From NCBI RefSeq assembly GCF_009882935.1, contig NZ_WTVA01000015.1, positions 939,108-1,003,107 on the forward strand: a DNA stretch of 64,000 bases. The letters run 5' to 3'. The position numbers and the translations under genes are program-made. Source of the stretch: Sneathiella chungangensis. GTDB taxonomy: Bacteria; Pseudomonadota; Alphaproteobacteria; Sneathiellales; Sneathiellaceae. This document shows, piece by piece, positions 43,239 through 53,271 of the stretch. Position 1 is the stretch's first letter. The number at the start of each line of letters is the position of its first letter. The notes under the pieces are model-generated. The model was not told where the DNA came from. It ran no database searches and saw only the letters and a program-made list of their open reading frames with translations.

Positions 43239-44395
43239 TGGAACAAACGCGGCCGGTAAAAATCCTGTTCTATGTCCAGCATCTGCTGGGCATCGGGCAT
43301 CTGAAGCGGACGGCGACGCTGGCGCGCAACATGATGCGGGCCGGTTTTGATGTCACCGTCGTCTCCGGCGGGCATGAGATTGACGTCGATCTTGGCGGCG
43401 CGCGGCTGATCCAGCTTCCCGCGACGCGGGCGACGGACCTATATTTCAAGGTGCTGGTCGACGAGGACGGCCAGCAGATCGACGATGAATGGCGGCAGCG
43501 GCGGGCGGACCGCCTGCTTGAAATCTATCGCGATCTGCAGCCGGAAATCCTGATCACCGAGCTGTTCCCCTTCGGCCGGCGGCAAATGCGGTTCGAGCTT
43601 CTGCCGCTGCTGGAGGCGGCGCGCGCCGATCGCCGCCGTCCGCTCGTCATCTCCTCGGTCCGGGATATCCTGGTCGCGCAGAAGAAGCCCGGCCGCAATG
43701 ACGAAATGCTGGATCTCGCCCGGACCTATTTCGATTATGTGCTGGTGCATGGCGATCCCGAGCTTATCTCCCTCGACAAGACCTTTCCCCATACAGAGCG
43801 GATCCGGGAGCGGATCTTCTATACCGGCTATGTGGTCGATCACACGGGCGTCCGGGGCGGGGCGGAGGCGCCGGGCGCGGGCGAGGTGATTGTCTCCAGC
43901 GGTGGCGGCGCGGTCGGGACCAACCTTCTCAAGACTGCGATGACGGCGCGCGCCCTGAGCACGGCGAAGGATCGCATCTGGCGGATGCTGGTCGGCGTCA
44001 CGGTGGAGGCGGAAATCTTCGATGAACTTTGCGCCCTTGCGCCCGAGGGCGTGATTGTCGAGCGCGCGCGTCCCGATTTCACGACCCTTCTCATGAACTG
44101 CGCCCTCTCGATAAGCCAGGGCGGCTATAATACGGTGATGGAAACCCTGCATGCCCGGTGCCGGGCGGTGATCGTGCCCTACGCCGGCGGCCTCGAGACC
44201 GAGCAGACCCTGCGCGCCCGCCTGCTGGCCGAGAAAGGGGTGCTGCAGATCGCCGATGAGGACGGGCTGACGCCGGAGATTCTGGCGGCCCGGGTGGATG
44301 ACGCGCTGAACGGCCCGCCGGCGCGCGCCGAAATAGATGTCAACGGCGCCGCGAAAACGATAGAATTGCTGAAAATGTGGACGAAACCGGACTGA
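43235..44395 (+). CDS. MurG-like glycosyltransferase
   Basis: 386 residues with a GT-B fold. N-terminal KILFYVQHLLGIGHLKRTATLARNM resembles the nucleotide-sugar glycosyltransferases related to MurG/GT28, and the C-terminal half has ISQGGYNTVMETLHARCRAVIVPYAGG, a glycine-rich donor-binding loop. Not MurG itself, because motifs and neighbours differ. Its start overlaps the phosphatase stop by four bases and its stop shares one base with the next start. Confidence 0.83.
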   Translation: MMEQTRPVKILFYVQHLLGIGHLKRTATLARNMMRAGFDVTVVSGGHEIDVDLGGARLIQLPATRATDLYFKVLVDEDGQQIDDEWRQRRADRLLEIYRDLQPEILITELFPFGRRQMRFELLPLLEAARADRRRPLVISSVRDILVAQKKPGRNDEMLDLARTYFDYVLVHGDPELISLDKTFPHTERIRERIFYTGYVVDHTGVRGGAEAPGAGEVIVSSGGGAVGTNLLKTAMTARALSTAKDRIWRMLVGVTVEAEIFDELCALAPEGVIVERARPDFTTLLMNCALSISQGGYNTVMETLHARCRAVIVPYAGGLETEQTLRARLLAEKGVLQIADEDGLTPEILAARVDDALNGPPARAEIDVNGAAKTIELLKMWTKPD

Positions 44396-45201
44396 TGAGT
44401 GATTGGGACCGCCTCTCGCGGGAGCTTGACAACTGGCAATCGGAAGGCCGTATCGCCACCTTCTGGTGGCGCGACGACGATGCGACCCGGATGACGCCGG
44501 CGCTGGCGCGGCTGCTTCACCTGCAGGCGCATTTCGATCTGCCCCTCGCGCTTGCGGTCATCCCGGCCGATGTGGAGGCGGAACTGGTCGAGCATCTGGA
44601 GCCTTGCGCCATTCTCCAGCATGGCTATCAGCACCGGAATTTTGCCGCCGAGGGCAAGAAGAAGTCGGAATTCCCGGAAAACCGGGCATCCGAAGACGCG
44701 ATGGCCGACCTCGTCAGGGGGAAAGAGATCCTCACGCGGATATTCACCGACCAGTTCGTCCCCATAATGGTGCCACCCTGGAACCGTATCGCGAACCACC
44801 ATCTTGGTGCCCTGGCCGGGCTCGGCTATCTCGGCATTTCCCGCTATACCGCCCGCGCGGGCGAACTGGCGGCCCCGCATCTTGCCGAGATCAACACCCA
44901 TGTCGATCCGATCGACTGGCGCGGCGGTAGGAGCGTGGTGGCGGAAGATACGCTGCTGGAAATGGTTGTCGGGCATCTGGGGTCACGGCGCCTCGGCCCC
45001 GCCGACCCGCAGGAGCCGACGGGCCTGCTGACCCATCATCTAGTGCATGACGAGGATATCTGGGCGGCGCTCTATCGCTTGCTGTCGGTGCTGACGGCTC
45101 ACCCGGCCGTGCGGTTTCTCCCCATCGAGGGGGCGCTCGCGCTCATCGACGGACTTCCCGAGGCGGCCTTCATGCGGGAGGCCGCGGAGGAAGACGAATG
45201 A
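44395..45201 (+). CDS. Polysaccharide deacetylase-like (NodB-fold) protein
   Basis: 268 residues. WRDDDATRMTP and HGYQH match the metal-binding Asp-Asp and HxxxH motifs of carbohydrate esterase 4/NodB-fold deacetylases, and PPWN resembles the third motif. No signal peptide is seen, so it probably acts on an intracellular or lipid-linked glycan. The ATG at 44395 shares one base with the preceding TGA. It fits a pathway that makes and then de-N-acetylates a glycan or glycolipid. Confidence 0.8.
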   Translation: MSDWDRLSRELDNWQSEGRIATFWWRDDDATRMTPALARLLHLQAHFDLPLALAVIPADVEAELVEHLEPCAILQHGYQHRNFAAEGKKKSEFPENRASEDAMADLVRGKEILTRIFTDQFVPIMVPPWNRIANHHLGALAGLGYLGISRYTARAGELAAPHLAEINTHVDPIDWRGGRSVVAEDTLLEMVVGHLGSRRLGPADPQEPTGLLTHHLVHDEDIWAALYRLLSVLTAHPAVRFLPIEGALALIDGLPEAAFMREAAEEDE

Positions 45202-45719
45202 CGACGGTCCATGCCTATCCCGTAAGGATCATCCTCGGCGGTTATGCGCGGGCCGGGTTCGGGATCGCCCTGACGCTTGTTCCGCTCTTGTTGTTAAACC
45301 CGATATCTGTCATTGTTTATTTGCTGGTTTTCCTGTTGTGCGTATTTGTCGGTTTCGGCGTTCGTGCGGTAATCCGGCAATTCACCCGCTTCGAGGTGAG
45401 CGGGACGGGCATTGTCATGTCCGGCCCCGTAAATCGGAGAATAAACTGGGAGGAATTGGAGGGGTTCAGCCTGAATTACTACTCGACGCGGCGCGATCGG
45501 GAAGCGGGCTGGATGCAGCTGAAACTTAAGGGCGGGGGCGCGCGATTGGGCATCGATTCAACAATCAGTGATTTCGAAGGGCTGGTGCGGCTGAGTTTCG
45601 GCGCGGCGGCCAGAAACGGCCTGATGCCGGACGCGAAGACGGTCCGGAACCTTCAGGCGCTCGGCATTTCCCGGCCCGAAAGCGGCCGTTCGGCTGCGTA
45701 TGGAACGGTGAACCGATGA
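45198..45719 (+). CDS. Small membrane protein of unknown function
   Basis: 173 residues. Two adjacent hydrophobic segments (about 16-33 and 36-55) are followed by a soluble tail with PH-like strands (FTRFEVSGTGIVMSGPVNRRINWEELEGFSLNYYS). I do not recognise a named family. Its ends overlap both neighbours by four bases, so it belongs to the same transcript as the glycan genes and the peptide ABC transporter. Confidence 0.7.
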   Translation: MTTVHAYPVRIILGGYARAGFGIALTLVPLLLLNPISVIVYLLVFLLCVFVGFGVRAVIRQFTRFEVSGTGIVMSGPVNRRINWEELEGFSLNYYSTRRDREAGWMQLKLKGGGARLGIDSTISDFEGLVRLSFGAAARNGLMPDAKTVRNLQALGISRPESGRSAAYGTVNR

Positions 45720-47608
45720 CGAATGTGTTGCTGGTGCGGGATCTGAAGGTCGAGTTTCGTGTTGCAGAGGGAACGATCAAGGCGGTAGACGGGGTCAGTT
45801 TCCGCGTGCCCGACGGCAAGACCGTCGCGCTGGTCGGCGAATCCGGGTCGGGCAAGTCGGTGATCAGCCAGGCGATCATGTCCATCCTGCCGAAGCCCGC
45901 GCATATCACCAGCGGCGAAATCCTCTTCTTCGATCCGGAAAAGCCCGGTGTTTTCTATGATATCGCGAAGCTGAAACCCGACAGCAAGGAGATGCGCAAC
46001 ATCCGCGGCGGCCGCATCTCGATCATCTTCCAGGAGCCGATGACCTCCCTCTCGCCGCTGCATACCATCGGCGACCAGATTTCCGAGGCCCTGCATCTCC
46101 ACCACAAGAAGACGAAGCAGGAAGGCGCGCAGATCACCGTCGACATGCTCCGCCTTGTCGGCTTTCCCGAACCGGAGCAGGCGTTTCATACCTATCCCTT
46201 CGAACTTTCGGGCGGACTGCGCCAGCGGGCGATGATTGCCATGGCGATTATCTGCCGCCCGGCGCTGCTTATCGCCGATGAGCCGACGACGGCGCTCGAT
46301 GTCACGATCCAGGCGCAGATCCTCGATCTGATGCAGAACCTGCAAAAGCAGCTCGGGATGTCCATCCTGCTCATTACCCATGACCTCGGCGTCGTTGCCA
46401 GCATGGCCGACGAGATCATCGTCATGTACCATGGGAAGGTGATGGAGCAGGGCACGCTTGAGGATATTTTCAGGAGCCCCGAGCATCCCTATCTCAAGGC
46501 GCTGATGCGGGCGATCCCGCGTTTCAACATGAAACCGGGAGAGCGGCTGACGCCGATCCGCGAGATCAAGCGCGATGCCGACAGCAAGTTCCTGGAGCAG
46601 GCGAACCCCCGCCCGATCCTCAGTGGCGACGAGAAGCCGATCCTCAAGGTGACGAACCTCACGAAGCGGTTCACGACGCGCAAATCCTCGCTGTTCGGCG
46701 CGAAGCCGGCCGGAGAGGTTCTGGCGGTCGACAATGTCAGCTTCTTTATCCGCCCGGGCGAATGTCTCGGCCTCGTCGGCGAGAGCGGCTGCGGCAAGAC
46801 GACCCTCTCGAAGCTGATCCTGCGCGCCCTTACCGCGACGGAGGGGGAGGTGGTCTATAATGACCGCGGGCGGGATATCGACGTGCTCGCGCTCACCGGT
46901 GATTCTCTGTTCGACTACCGCAACAAGGTCCAGTTTATTTTTCAGGACCCGTTTTCGTCCCTCAATCCGCGGATGACGGTCTACGACATTATCTCCGAGC
47001 CGCTCATCATCCATAATGTCGGCACGGCGGCGGAGCGGGAGGAAACGGTGCGCGAGCTGATGACCCTCGTCGGCCTTGATTTTCGCTTCCTGCGCCGCTA
47101 TCCGCATTCCTTCTCCGGCGGTCAGCGCCAGCGGATCGGCATCGCGCGGGCGCTTGCGCTGAAGCCTGACCTGCTGATCTGTGATGAGCCGGTTTCCGCC
47201 CTCGATGTGTCGATCCAGGCGCAAATCCTCAATCTGTTGAAGGATTTGCAGGCGGAACTCGGGCTGACCTATCTGTTCATTTCCCATAATCTCGCGGTGG
47301 TCGACTATATCGCCGATCGGATCGCCGTGATGTGCAAGGGACGCCTTGTCGAAACGGCGCCGAAGGAAGTGCTGTTTGCTAATCCCGTGCATCCCTATAC
47401 CAAGCGCCTGCTTGCCGCGGTGCCGGAACCGGATCCCAATCACCGGCTCAATTTCGCCAATCTGGTGGAGGAGAAAGCCTCCAACCCCGAGCTTTGGCCC
47501 GCGCCCTTCACGGCGGATTTGCATACCAACCCGATTATGATGGATATTGGAGGGGGACATTATGTGCGGGTGCATGAAAATACGGACGTGACGGAGCTGA
47601 AATTGTGA
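45716..47608 (+). CDS. Peptide ABC transporter ATP-binding protein with two NBDs (YejF-like)
   Basis: 630 residues holding two complete ABC ATPase domains. First: Walker A GESGSGKS, signature LSGGLRQR, Walker [13 protein letters not shown]. Second: [29 protein letters not shown]. Each is followed by the oligopeptide-type C-terminal segment ([13 protein letters not shown] and [11 protein letters not shown]). It powers uptake of peptides or related compounds through the two permeases encoded downstream. Start and stop overlap both neighbours. Confidence 0.93.
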   Translation: MTNVLLVRDLKVEFRVAEGTIKAVDGVSFRVPDGKTVALVGESGSGKSVISQAIMSILPKPAHITSGEILFFDPEKPGVFYDIAKLKPDSKEMRNIRGGRISIIFQEPMTSLSPLHTIGDQISEALHLHHKKTKQEGAQITVDMLRLVGFPEPEQAFHTYPFELSGGLRQRAMIAMAIICRPALLIADEPTTALDVTIQAQILDLMQNLQKQLGMSILLITHDLGVVASMADEIIVMYHGKVMEQGTLEDIFRSPEHPYLKALMRAIPRFNMKPGERLTPIREIKRDADSKFLEQANPRPILSGDEKPILKVTNLTKRFTTRKSSLFGAKPAGEVLAVDNVSFFIRPGECLGLVGESGCGKTTLSKLILRALTATEGEVVYNDRGRDIDVLALTGDSLFDYRNKVQFIFQDPFSSLNPRMTVYDIISEPLIIHNVGTAAEREETVRELMTLVGLDFRFLRRYPHSFSGGQRQRIGIARALALKPDLLICDEPVSALDVSIQAQILNLLKDLQAELGLTYLFISHNLAVVDYIADRIAVMCKGRLVETAPKEVLFANPVHPYTKRLLAAVPEPDPNHRLNFANLVEEKASNPELWPAPFTADLHTNPIMMDIGGGHYVRVHENTDVTELKL

Positions 47609-49500
47609 TCGGGATGCGCAAATTGGGGATGGGAATGCTGTTGCCGGTGCTGCTGGCGCTGGCGCCCCTTCATGCTGCGCAGGCCGAGGTGCCCTTTTTT
47701 GAAGCGGCGGTGAAGGCGGGGGATTTGCCGCCGATGGACCAACGTCTGCCGAAAAATCCGCTGGTCGTCACGCCGATGGAGGGTCAGACCCTCGGTAAAT
47801 ACGGCGGAGAGCTGCGCACGCTGATCGGCAATCCCTCCGACGTCAAGCTGATGTTCGTGAACGGCTATGCGCGGCTTGTCGGCTATACGCCCGATTTTGA
47901 AATCCGGCCCGATATCCTGGAATCGGTCACCGTCGAGGAGGGCCGCATCTTCACCATGAAGATCCGCGCCGGTCATAAATGGTCCGACGGGGCGCCGTTC
48001 ACGTCAGAGGATTTCCGCTACTGGTGGGAAGATATCGCGAATAACGAAAAGCTGTCTCCGGCGGGACCGCCGGCGTCGCTGCTGATCAACGGAGAAATGC
48101 CGGTGGTCGAATTTCCCGATCCCCTGACGGTTGTCTATTCCTGGTCCGTGCCGAACCCGAATTTCCTGTCGGAACTTGCCGGGGCGGCGCCGCTGTTGAT
48201 CTACCGCCCGGCGCATTACCTGAAGCATCATCACGAGAGGCATATCGACAAGAAGAAGCTGACGCCGAAGCAGCGGATCATGATGAAATCCTGGGCGGCG
48301 AACCATAACCGCCTGGATAACCTGTATAAATTCGATAATCCCGAATTGCCGACCCTGCAGCCCTGGCGCAATGTCACCCCCTCCCCGGCGACGCGGTTTG
48401 TCGGTGAGCGCAATCCCTATTTCCATCGGGTCGACCCGCAAGGTAACCAGCTTCCCTATATCGACAAGCTGATTTTCACGGTGTCCGAGGGGAAGCTGAT
48501 CCCGGCGAAGGCGGCCTCGGGCGATGTCGATCTGCAGGCGCGCGGCCTGCGACTTCAGGATGCCACCTTCCTGAAAGAGAACGAGGAACGCTCCCATTAC
48601 AAAGTCCTGCTTTGGGAAACGGCGCGGGGGTCGCATTTCACGCTCTTTCCCAATCTCAATGCCGAGGATCCGATCTGGCGCAAGCTGATGCGCGATGTGC
48701 GCTTCCGCCGCGCCCTGTCGCTTGCCATTGACCGCGAAGAGGTGAACGACATCCTCTTCTTCGGCCTGGCGGTGGAGGGCAACAACGCCGTGCAGAAGCA
48801 AAGCCCCTTTTACACCGAGGAGCTGCGCACGAAATGGGCGACGTTCGATCTCGACAAGGCCAACGCCCTTCTCGATGACATGGGCCTCACCGCGCGGGAT
48901 GGCGATGGCGTCCGGCTGCTGCCTAACGGCGAGCCGCTGACGATCGTGATCGAGACGGCGGGCGAGGAGACGGAGCAGTCGGACATTCTGGAGCTGATCA
49001 ACGAATCCTGGGAAAAGATCGGGGTCGAGCTGTTCACCAAACCCTCCCAGCGGGCGGTTTTCCGCAACCGGATTTTCTCCGGCGAGACGGTGATGTCCGT
49101 CTGGTCCGGTTTCGAAGACGGCATCCCGACGGCGCAATCGAGCCCGGCGACGCGCGCGCCGACCAGCCAGACCAGCTATCAATGGCCGAAATGGGGCCAG
49201 TATTTCGAAACCAAGGGGAAGTCCGGGGAGCCGATCGACCTGCCCGAGGCGCAGAAGCTGTTCGATCTGTATGAACGCTGGCTGGCGACAACGGATGATG
49301 ACGAAAAGGCGAAAATCTGGCGCGAGATGCTGGAAATCCACGCCGATCAGCAATTCACCATCGGGGTCGTCGGCGCCATTCTGCAACCCGTCGTCGTTAC
49401 CAACAGCCTGCGCAATGTCCCGAAAGAAGGGGTCTATAACTGGGATCCCGGCGCCCAGTTCGGCGTGTATCATCCGGACCTGTTCTGGTTCGACAAATAA
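47605..49500 (+). CDS. ABC transporter substrate-binding protein, family 5 (peptide type)
   Basis: 631 residues. Signal peptide to about residue 27 (LLPVLLALAPLHAAQA, cleavage before EVPFF). The rest is a family 5 solute-binding protein, with the sequence SVTVEEGRIFTMKIRAGHKWSDGAPFTSEDFRYWWEDI and VRFRRALSLAIDREEVNDILF. Close to the YejA-like group for peptides or microcin-like compounds. GTG at 47605 is chosen because GGAG lies 8 bp before it and it overlaps the ABC stop; ATG at 47614 is the alternative. Confidence 0.9.
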   Translation: MIGMRKLGMGMLLPVLLALAPLHAAQAEVPFFEAAVKAGDLPPMDQRLPKNPLVVTPMEGQTLGKYGGELRTLIGNPSDVKLMFVNGYARLVGYTPDFEIRPDILESVTVEEGRIFTMKIRAGHKWSDGAPFTSEDFRYWWEDIANNEKLSPAGPPASLLINGEMPVVEFPDPLTVVYSWSVPNPNFLSELAGAAPLLIYRPAHYLKHHHERHIDKKKLTPKQRIMMKSWAANHNRLDNLYKFDNPELPTLQPWRNVTPSPATRFVGERNPYFHRVDPQGNQLPYIDKLIFTVSEGKLIPAKAASGDVDLQARGLRLQDATFLKENEERSHYKVLLWETARGSHFTLFPNLNAEDPIWRKLMRDVRFRRALSLAIDREEVNDILFFGLAVEGNNAVQKQSPFYTEELRTKWATFDLDKANALLDDMGLTARDGDGVRLLPNGEPLTIVIETAGEETEQSDILELINESWEKIGVELFTKPSQRAVFRNRIFSGETVMSVWSGFEDGIPTAQSSPATRAPTSQTSYQWPKWGQYFETKGKSGEPIDLPEAQKLFDLYERWLATTDDDEKAKIWREMLEIHADQQFTIGVVGAILQPVVVTNSLRNVPKEGVYNWDPGAQFGVYHPDLFWFDK

Positions 49501-49586
49501 CCGGGCGGGAAGGGGATGGCATTGGCGCGGATGATAACGGCATATTCACCACGGTTAATTCCGGCCAAGCTGTTGACGGCGCGCGA

Positions 49587-49638
49587 CTTTTCGGCGAACA
49601 ATGCGAAAAGGGCAGGGGCGACGCCGGGGAAAACCCGG
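49587..49638 (+). other. Two intercistronic hairpins between binding protein and permease genes
   Basis: CTTTTCG (49587-49593) pairs with CGAAAAG (49604-49610) across a 10-base loop, and CCGGG (49624-49628) pairs with CCCGG (49634-49638) across GAAAA. They lie in the only sizeable gap (159 bp) of the transporter operon. Such hairpins after a binding-protein gene can protect the upstream message from 3' decay, giving more binding protein than permease. Confidence 0.45.
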
Positions 49639-49659
49639 AACCTTACGGGGCAGGGTTGA

Positions 49660-50688
49660 ATGTTTACTTATTTCGTACACAGAGTGCTGGTGATGATCCC
49701 CACCCTGCTGGTGATCAGCATTCTGACCTTCGTCATCATTCAGCTGCCGCCGGGCGACTATCTTTCGAACCATCTGGAGGAGCTTAAATCGCAGGGCGAG
49801 TCCGCCTCGGCGATGGCGAAGATCGAATTTTACCGCGAACAATATGCGCTCGATAAATCGCCGCTCGAACAATATGCGCGCTGGATGGGCTTCTGGCCGG
49901 GGCCCGATGGTTTTTCCGGCCTGATCCAGGGCAATTGGGGACAGTCGTTTGCCTATGACCTGCCCGTAAAGGAAGTGATAGGAGACCGGCTCGGCCTGTC
50001 GTTCCTGATCAATTTCTCGACCATTCTCTTTATCTATATCGTCGCCTTTCCCATCGGCGTCTATTCGGCGACGCGGCAATATTCCATCGGCGACTATGGG
50101 TTCACGCTCATCGGCTATCTCGGCCTGGCGACGCCGAATTTCCTGCTCGCCATGGTGCTTCTCTATTATGCGAACGTCTATTTCGGCATTTCCATCGGCG
50201 GGCTGATGGATGATAAATATATCAACCAGCCCTGGAGCTTCGAGAAGGCGATGTCGGTCTTCGATCATATGATCGTACCGGTGATCGTCATTGGCACGAG
50301 CGGCACCGCCTCGATGATCCGGCGGTTGCGGGCGAACCTGCTGGATGAGCTGCAAAAGCAATATGTGACGACGGCGAAGGCGAAGGGCGTGCCGCGGCTG
50401 AAGGCACTGATCAAGTACCCGATCCGCATGTCGCTCAACCCCTTTATCGCCGATATCGGCAACCTGCTGCCCGACGTGATTTCCGGCTCGGTGATCGTCA
50501 GCATGGTGCTGAGCCTGCCGACGGTGGGGCCGCTCCTGCTGGAGGCGCTGCGCAATCAGGATCAGTATATGGCGGGCTCGCTGCTGATGTTCCTCGCGCT
50601 TCTGACGGTTGTCGGCATGTTTATTTCCGATGTGCTGCTGGCGGTTCTGGATCCGCGTATCAGGCTGACCGGGGGGGCGACGAAATGA
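49660..50688 (+). CDS. Peptide ABC transporter permease (YejB/DppB type)
   Basis: 342 residues, six membrane segments. N-terminal MFTYFVHRVLVMIPTLLVISILTFVI is the usual start of the DppB/OppB/YejB group, and the EAA-type loop appears as DELQKQYVTTAKAKGVPRLKAL. It forms half of the transmembrane pore. It starts 159 bp after the binding-protein gene and overlaps the next gene by four bases. Confidence 0.92.
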   Translation: MFTYFVHRVLVMIPTLLVISILTFVIIQLPPGDYLSNHLEELKSQGESASAMAKIEFYREQYALDKSPLEQYARWMGFWPGPDGFSGLIQGNWGQSFAYDLPVKEVIGDRLGLSFLINFSTILFIYIVAFPIGVYSATRQYSIGDYGFTLIGYLGLATPNFLLAMVLLYYANVYFGISIGGLMDDKYINQPWSFEKAMSVFDHMIVPVIVIGTSGTASMIRRLRANLLDELQKQYVTTAKAKGVPRLKALIKYPIRMSLNPFIADIGNLLPDVISGSVIVSMVLSLPTVGPLLLEALRNQDQYMAGSLLMFLALLTVVGMFISDVLLAVLDPRIRLTGGATK

Positions 50689-51869
50689 CGGACACGACCG
50701 GACCGAACAAGGAACCGCCGCTCGAGCATTGGTATTCCCGCGAGCCCTTCGATCCCTATTCGGTGGAGAAGTTCACGGCTGAGCAGGAACGCTTCTACAT
50801 GGCTTCGCAATGGCAGATGATGTGGTGGAAGTTCCGTCGCCACAAGGTCGCCGTCATCAGCGGGATTGTGCTGCTATTGTTCTATCTCTCGATTCTGATC
50901 TCCGAATTTCTTGCGCCCTATGACCTGCAGACGCGGCATACGAAATATATCTTCGCGCCGCCGCAATCGATCCATCTGTTCCATGACGGCGAGTTTGTCG
51001 GACCCTTCGTCTATGGCTACAAGCAGCGGCTTAACCGCGAAACCCTGAAGCGCGAATATGAAGTCAATACCAACAAGCCCTATCCCTTGCGCTTCTTCTG
51101 CGCCGGGGATGAGTATGAATTCTGGGGCCTGTTCAAGGCGAATTTGCATCTGGTCTGCCCCGATGACAAGAAGCTGGCGTCCTTCTTCTGGCTCGGCACC
51201 GACCGGCTGGGCCGGGATATTCTTTCGCGCATCATCTATGGCGCGCGGATTTCGCTCTCCATCGGGCTGATCGGCATCGCCATCAGCTTCACCCTCGGCA
51301 TCATTCTGGGCGGTATATCGGGCTATTACGGCGGCTGGATCGATAATGTCATCCAGCGGACGATCGAGCTGTTGAAATCGCTGCCGCAGCTGCCGCTCTG
51401 GCTGGCGCTGTCCGCGGCGCTGCCGGTGACCTGGTCGCCGATCCTCGTCTTCTTCGGGCTGACGGTTATTCTCGGGCTGCTCGACTGGCCGGGGCTTGCG
51501 CGTGCCGTGCGATCGAAATTCCTCTCGCTCCGGGAGGAGGATTTCTGCACCGCCGCGCAGCTGATGGGCGCGAAGCCCAGGCGGATTATCGGTCGGCACC
51601 TGCTGCCCTCCTTCGCGAGCCATCTGATCGCCAGCGCGAGCCTTGCGATCCCGAGCATGATTTTGGGGGAAACGGCGCTGTCCTTCCTCGGGCTCGGGCT
51701 GCGGCCGCCGATCACCTCCTGGGGGGTGTTGCTCAATGAGACGACGAATATCAACGCGGTGGCGACGACGCCCTGGCTGATCTATCCGGTGCTGCCGGTG
51801 ATCATGGTCGTGCTGGCGTTCAATTTCCTCGGCGACGGCCTGCGCGACGCCGCCGATCCTTACAAATAG
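50685..51869 (+). CDS. Peptide ABC transporter permease (YejE/DppC type)
   Basis: 394 residues, longer than most DppC proteins because of an extra segment (about 90-170) between the first membrane helix and the core, as in YejE-like permeases. The core includes FWLGTDRLGRDILSRIIYGARISLSIG and the EAA-type loop REEDFCTAAQLMGAKPRRII. It completes the transporter with the three genes upstream. The stop is 6 bp from the stop of the convergent cyclase gene. Confidence 0.92.
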   Translation: MTDTTGPNKEPPLEHWYSREPFDPYSVEKFTAEQERFYMASQWQMMWWKFRRHKVAVISGIVLLLFYLSILISEFLAPYDLQTRHTKYIFAPPQSIHLFHDGEFVGPFVYGYKQRLNRETLKREYEVNTNKPYPLRFFCAGDEYEFWGLFKANLHLVCPDDKKLASFFWLGTDRLGRDILSRIIYGARISLSIGLIGIAISFTLGIILGGISGYYGGWIDNVIQRTIELLKSLPQLPLWLALSAALPVTWSPILVFFGLTVILGLLDWPGLARAVRSKFLSLREEDFCTAAQLMGAKPRRIIGRHLLPSFASHLIASASLAIPSMILGETALSFLGLGLRPPITSWGVLLNETTNINAVATTPWLIYPVLPVIMVVLAFNFLGDGLRDAADPYK

Positions 51870-51875
51870 GGGCGG

Positions 51876-53234
51876 TCAGGCGCGGAAAATCGCAAGATCG
51901 ACGGTGCCCTTCACGCCGTCGACCGCCCGCCCTTCGCGGATTTCCAGTTTCGTTCGCGGCGCGTAACCCTGCGCTTTCGCAAGGTCCAGCGCCTCGCGCG
52001 TCGTGACGCCGGTCGCCTGCTCCTCCTTCGCATGCTTGTCGAGCTTGGCGGCGAGATTGACCGGCTCGCCGATCACCGTATATTCCAGTCGGCTGCTGTC
52101 CCCGACCGCGCCGAAAACGATGGCGCCGACGGCGGAGACAAAGCGGACGGTCATCGGATCCTTGCCCTCCGCGTCGCGCTCCGCCGACCAGCGGGCGGCC
52201 TCCGTCGCAAGATCTTCCATCGCCCGCAGGCAATCGGCGGCATAGCGGTCCGTCGGCACCGCCGCGCCGAAAGTCGCGAGAATGCCGTCGCCAAGGAACT
52301 TGTCGATGGTGCCGCCATGCTTCTGGATGACGGGCACCATGCGCGACTGATATTCCGCCAGCAGCGAAATCACCTCGTTGGCGGGCCGTTCCATGGAGAG
52401 TTTGGTGAAGCCCTGCAGATCGCAATGGAGGATCGCCGCCTGGCGCGCTTCGCCGGTGCCGGGTTCGATCCAGCTTTCGGAATGGGTGATCTGCGCGGCG
52501 ATTTCCGGCGAGAAGAAGCGCGACAGGTCCGCCGCCGCGGTTGCCTGGGCGACCGAATGGACAAGCAGCCGCCGCGCCCGGACGATGACGAGGGCGAGGA
52601 TCAGCGTGACGAGAACGATGCTGATCACCTTGTCGAATTCCGCGCCGAGCAGGATTTTGTGGGACATGGTGAACTCGACATAATCCCGCGTGATCTGCGC
52701 CATGCCGCCCTCTTCATGTACGGCATAGCCAATCAGGACAAGCCAGCCGACCGCCGCTGCCGCGCCCGCAAGCAGGACGTAGCTCACCTCGAAACGGAGG
52801 GCACGGAGCGCGATGAAGATGAAGACATAGAGCAGCGTCGGTGCCTTCAGATAGAAGGAGGGCGGCTGTTCATACTGAAGGTGAAAGCTCCAGATCAGGA
52901 ACATCAGCAGCGCCATGTCGGCGATGACCGACAGGCTGATAAACCACCAGGGCATCTTTTGAAAATAGGCGAGAAACAGGCGCAGCGCCGTAAACAGCGC
53001 ATAGATCAGAAGCGCGTAGGGAACAGGCGCGAACATGACGTCGGCGGCGAAGGTTTTCGGCGACAGCGCATACAGGATCGAGAAGGTGACGACAATGAAG
53101 ACCTGCACCCAGGCGATGAGGATTTCCGACTGGGCCTGCTGGCGGGATATCGCCTCCTGCACCCGGGCGGGCAGGTTTCCCTCTATCTTCTCGCCGAGAA
53201 CTGTTCTTAGAAGGCTTTTCCACATTCCCGTCAT
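51876..53234 (-). CDS. Membrane-bound adenylate/guanylate cyclase
   Basis: 452 residues. Six hydrophobic segments (about 37-55, 68-90, 96-117, 130-145, 150-170, 203-220) are followed by a class III cyclase domain. Catalytic residues: Asp272 (HCDLQGFT), Lys312 and Asp316 (DKFLGDG), Asn393 in EPVNLAAKLDK; the usual Arg four residues later is Lys397, a substitution common in related alphaproteobacterial cyclases. It should make cAMP, with activity set by the membrane part. It is the second of three cyclase-type proteins in the window. Confidence 0.88.
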   Translation of the reverse strand: MTGMWKSLLRTVLGEKIEGNLPARVQEAISRQQAQSEILIAWVQVFIVVTFSILYALSPKTFAADVMFAPVPYALLIYALFTALRLFLAYFQKMPWWFISLSVIADMALLMFLIWSFHLQYEQPPSFYLKAPTLLYVFIFIALRALRFEVSYVLLAGAAAAVGWLVLIGYAVHEEGGMAQITRDYVEFTMSHKILLGAEFDKVISIVLVTLILALVIVRARRLLVHSVAQATAAADLSRFFSPEIAAQITHSESWIEPGTGEARQAAILHCDLQGFTKLSMERPANEVISLLAEYQSRMVPVIQKHGGTIDKFLGDGILATFGAAVPTDRYAADCLRAMEDLATEAARWSAERDAEGKDPMTVRFVSAVGAIVFGAVGDSSRLEYTVIGEPVNLAAKLDKHAKEEQATGVTTREALDLAKAQGYAPRTKLEIREGRAVDGVKGTVDLAIFRA

Positions 53235-53271
53235 ATGAATCTTTTTTCGGGTAATTGAAAAGCAAAAAGGT

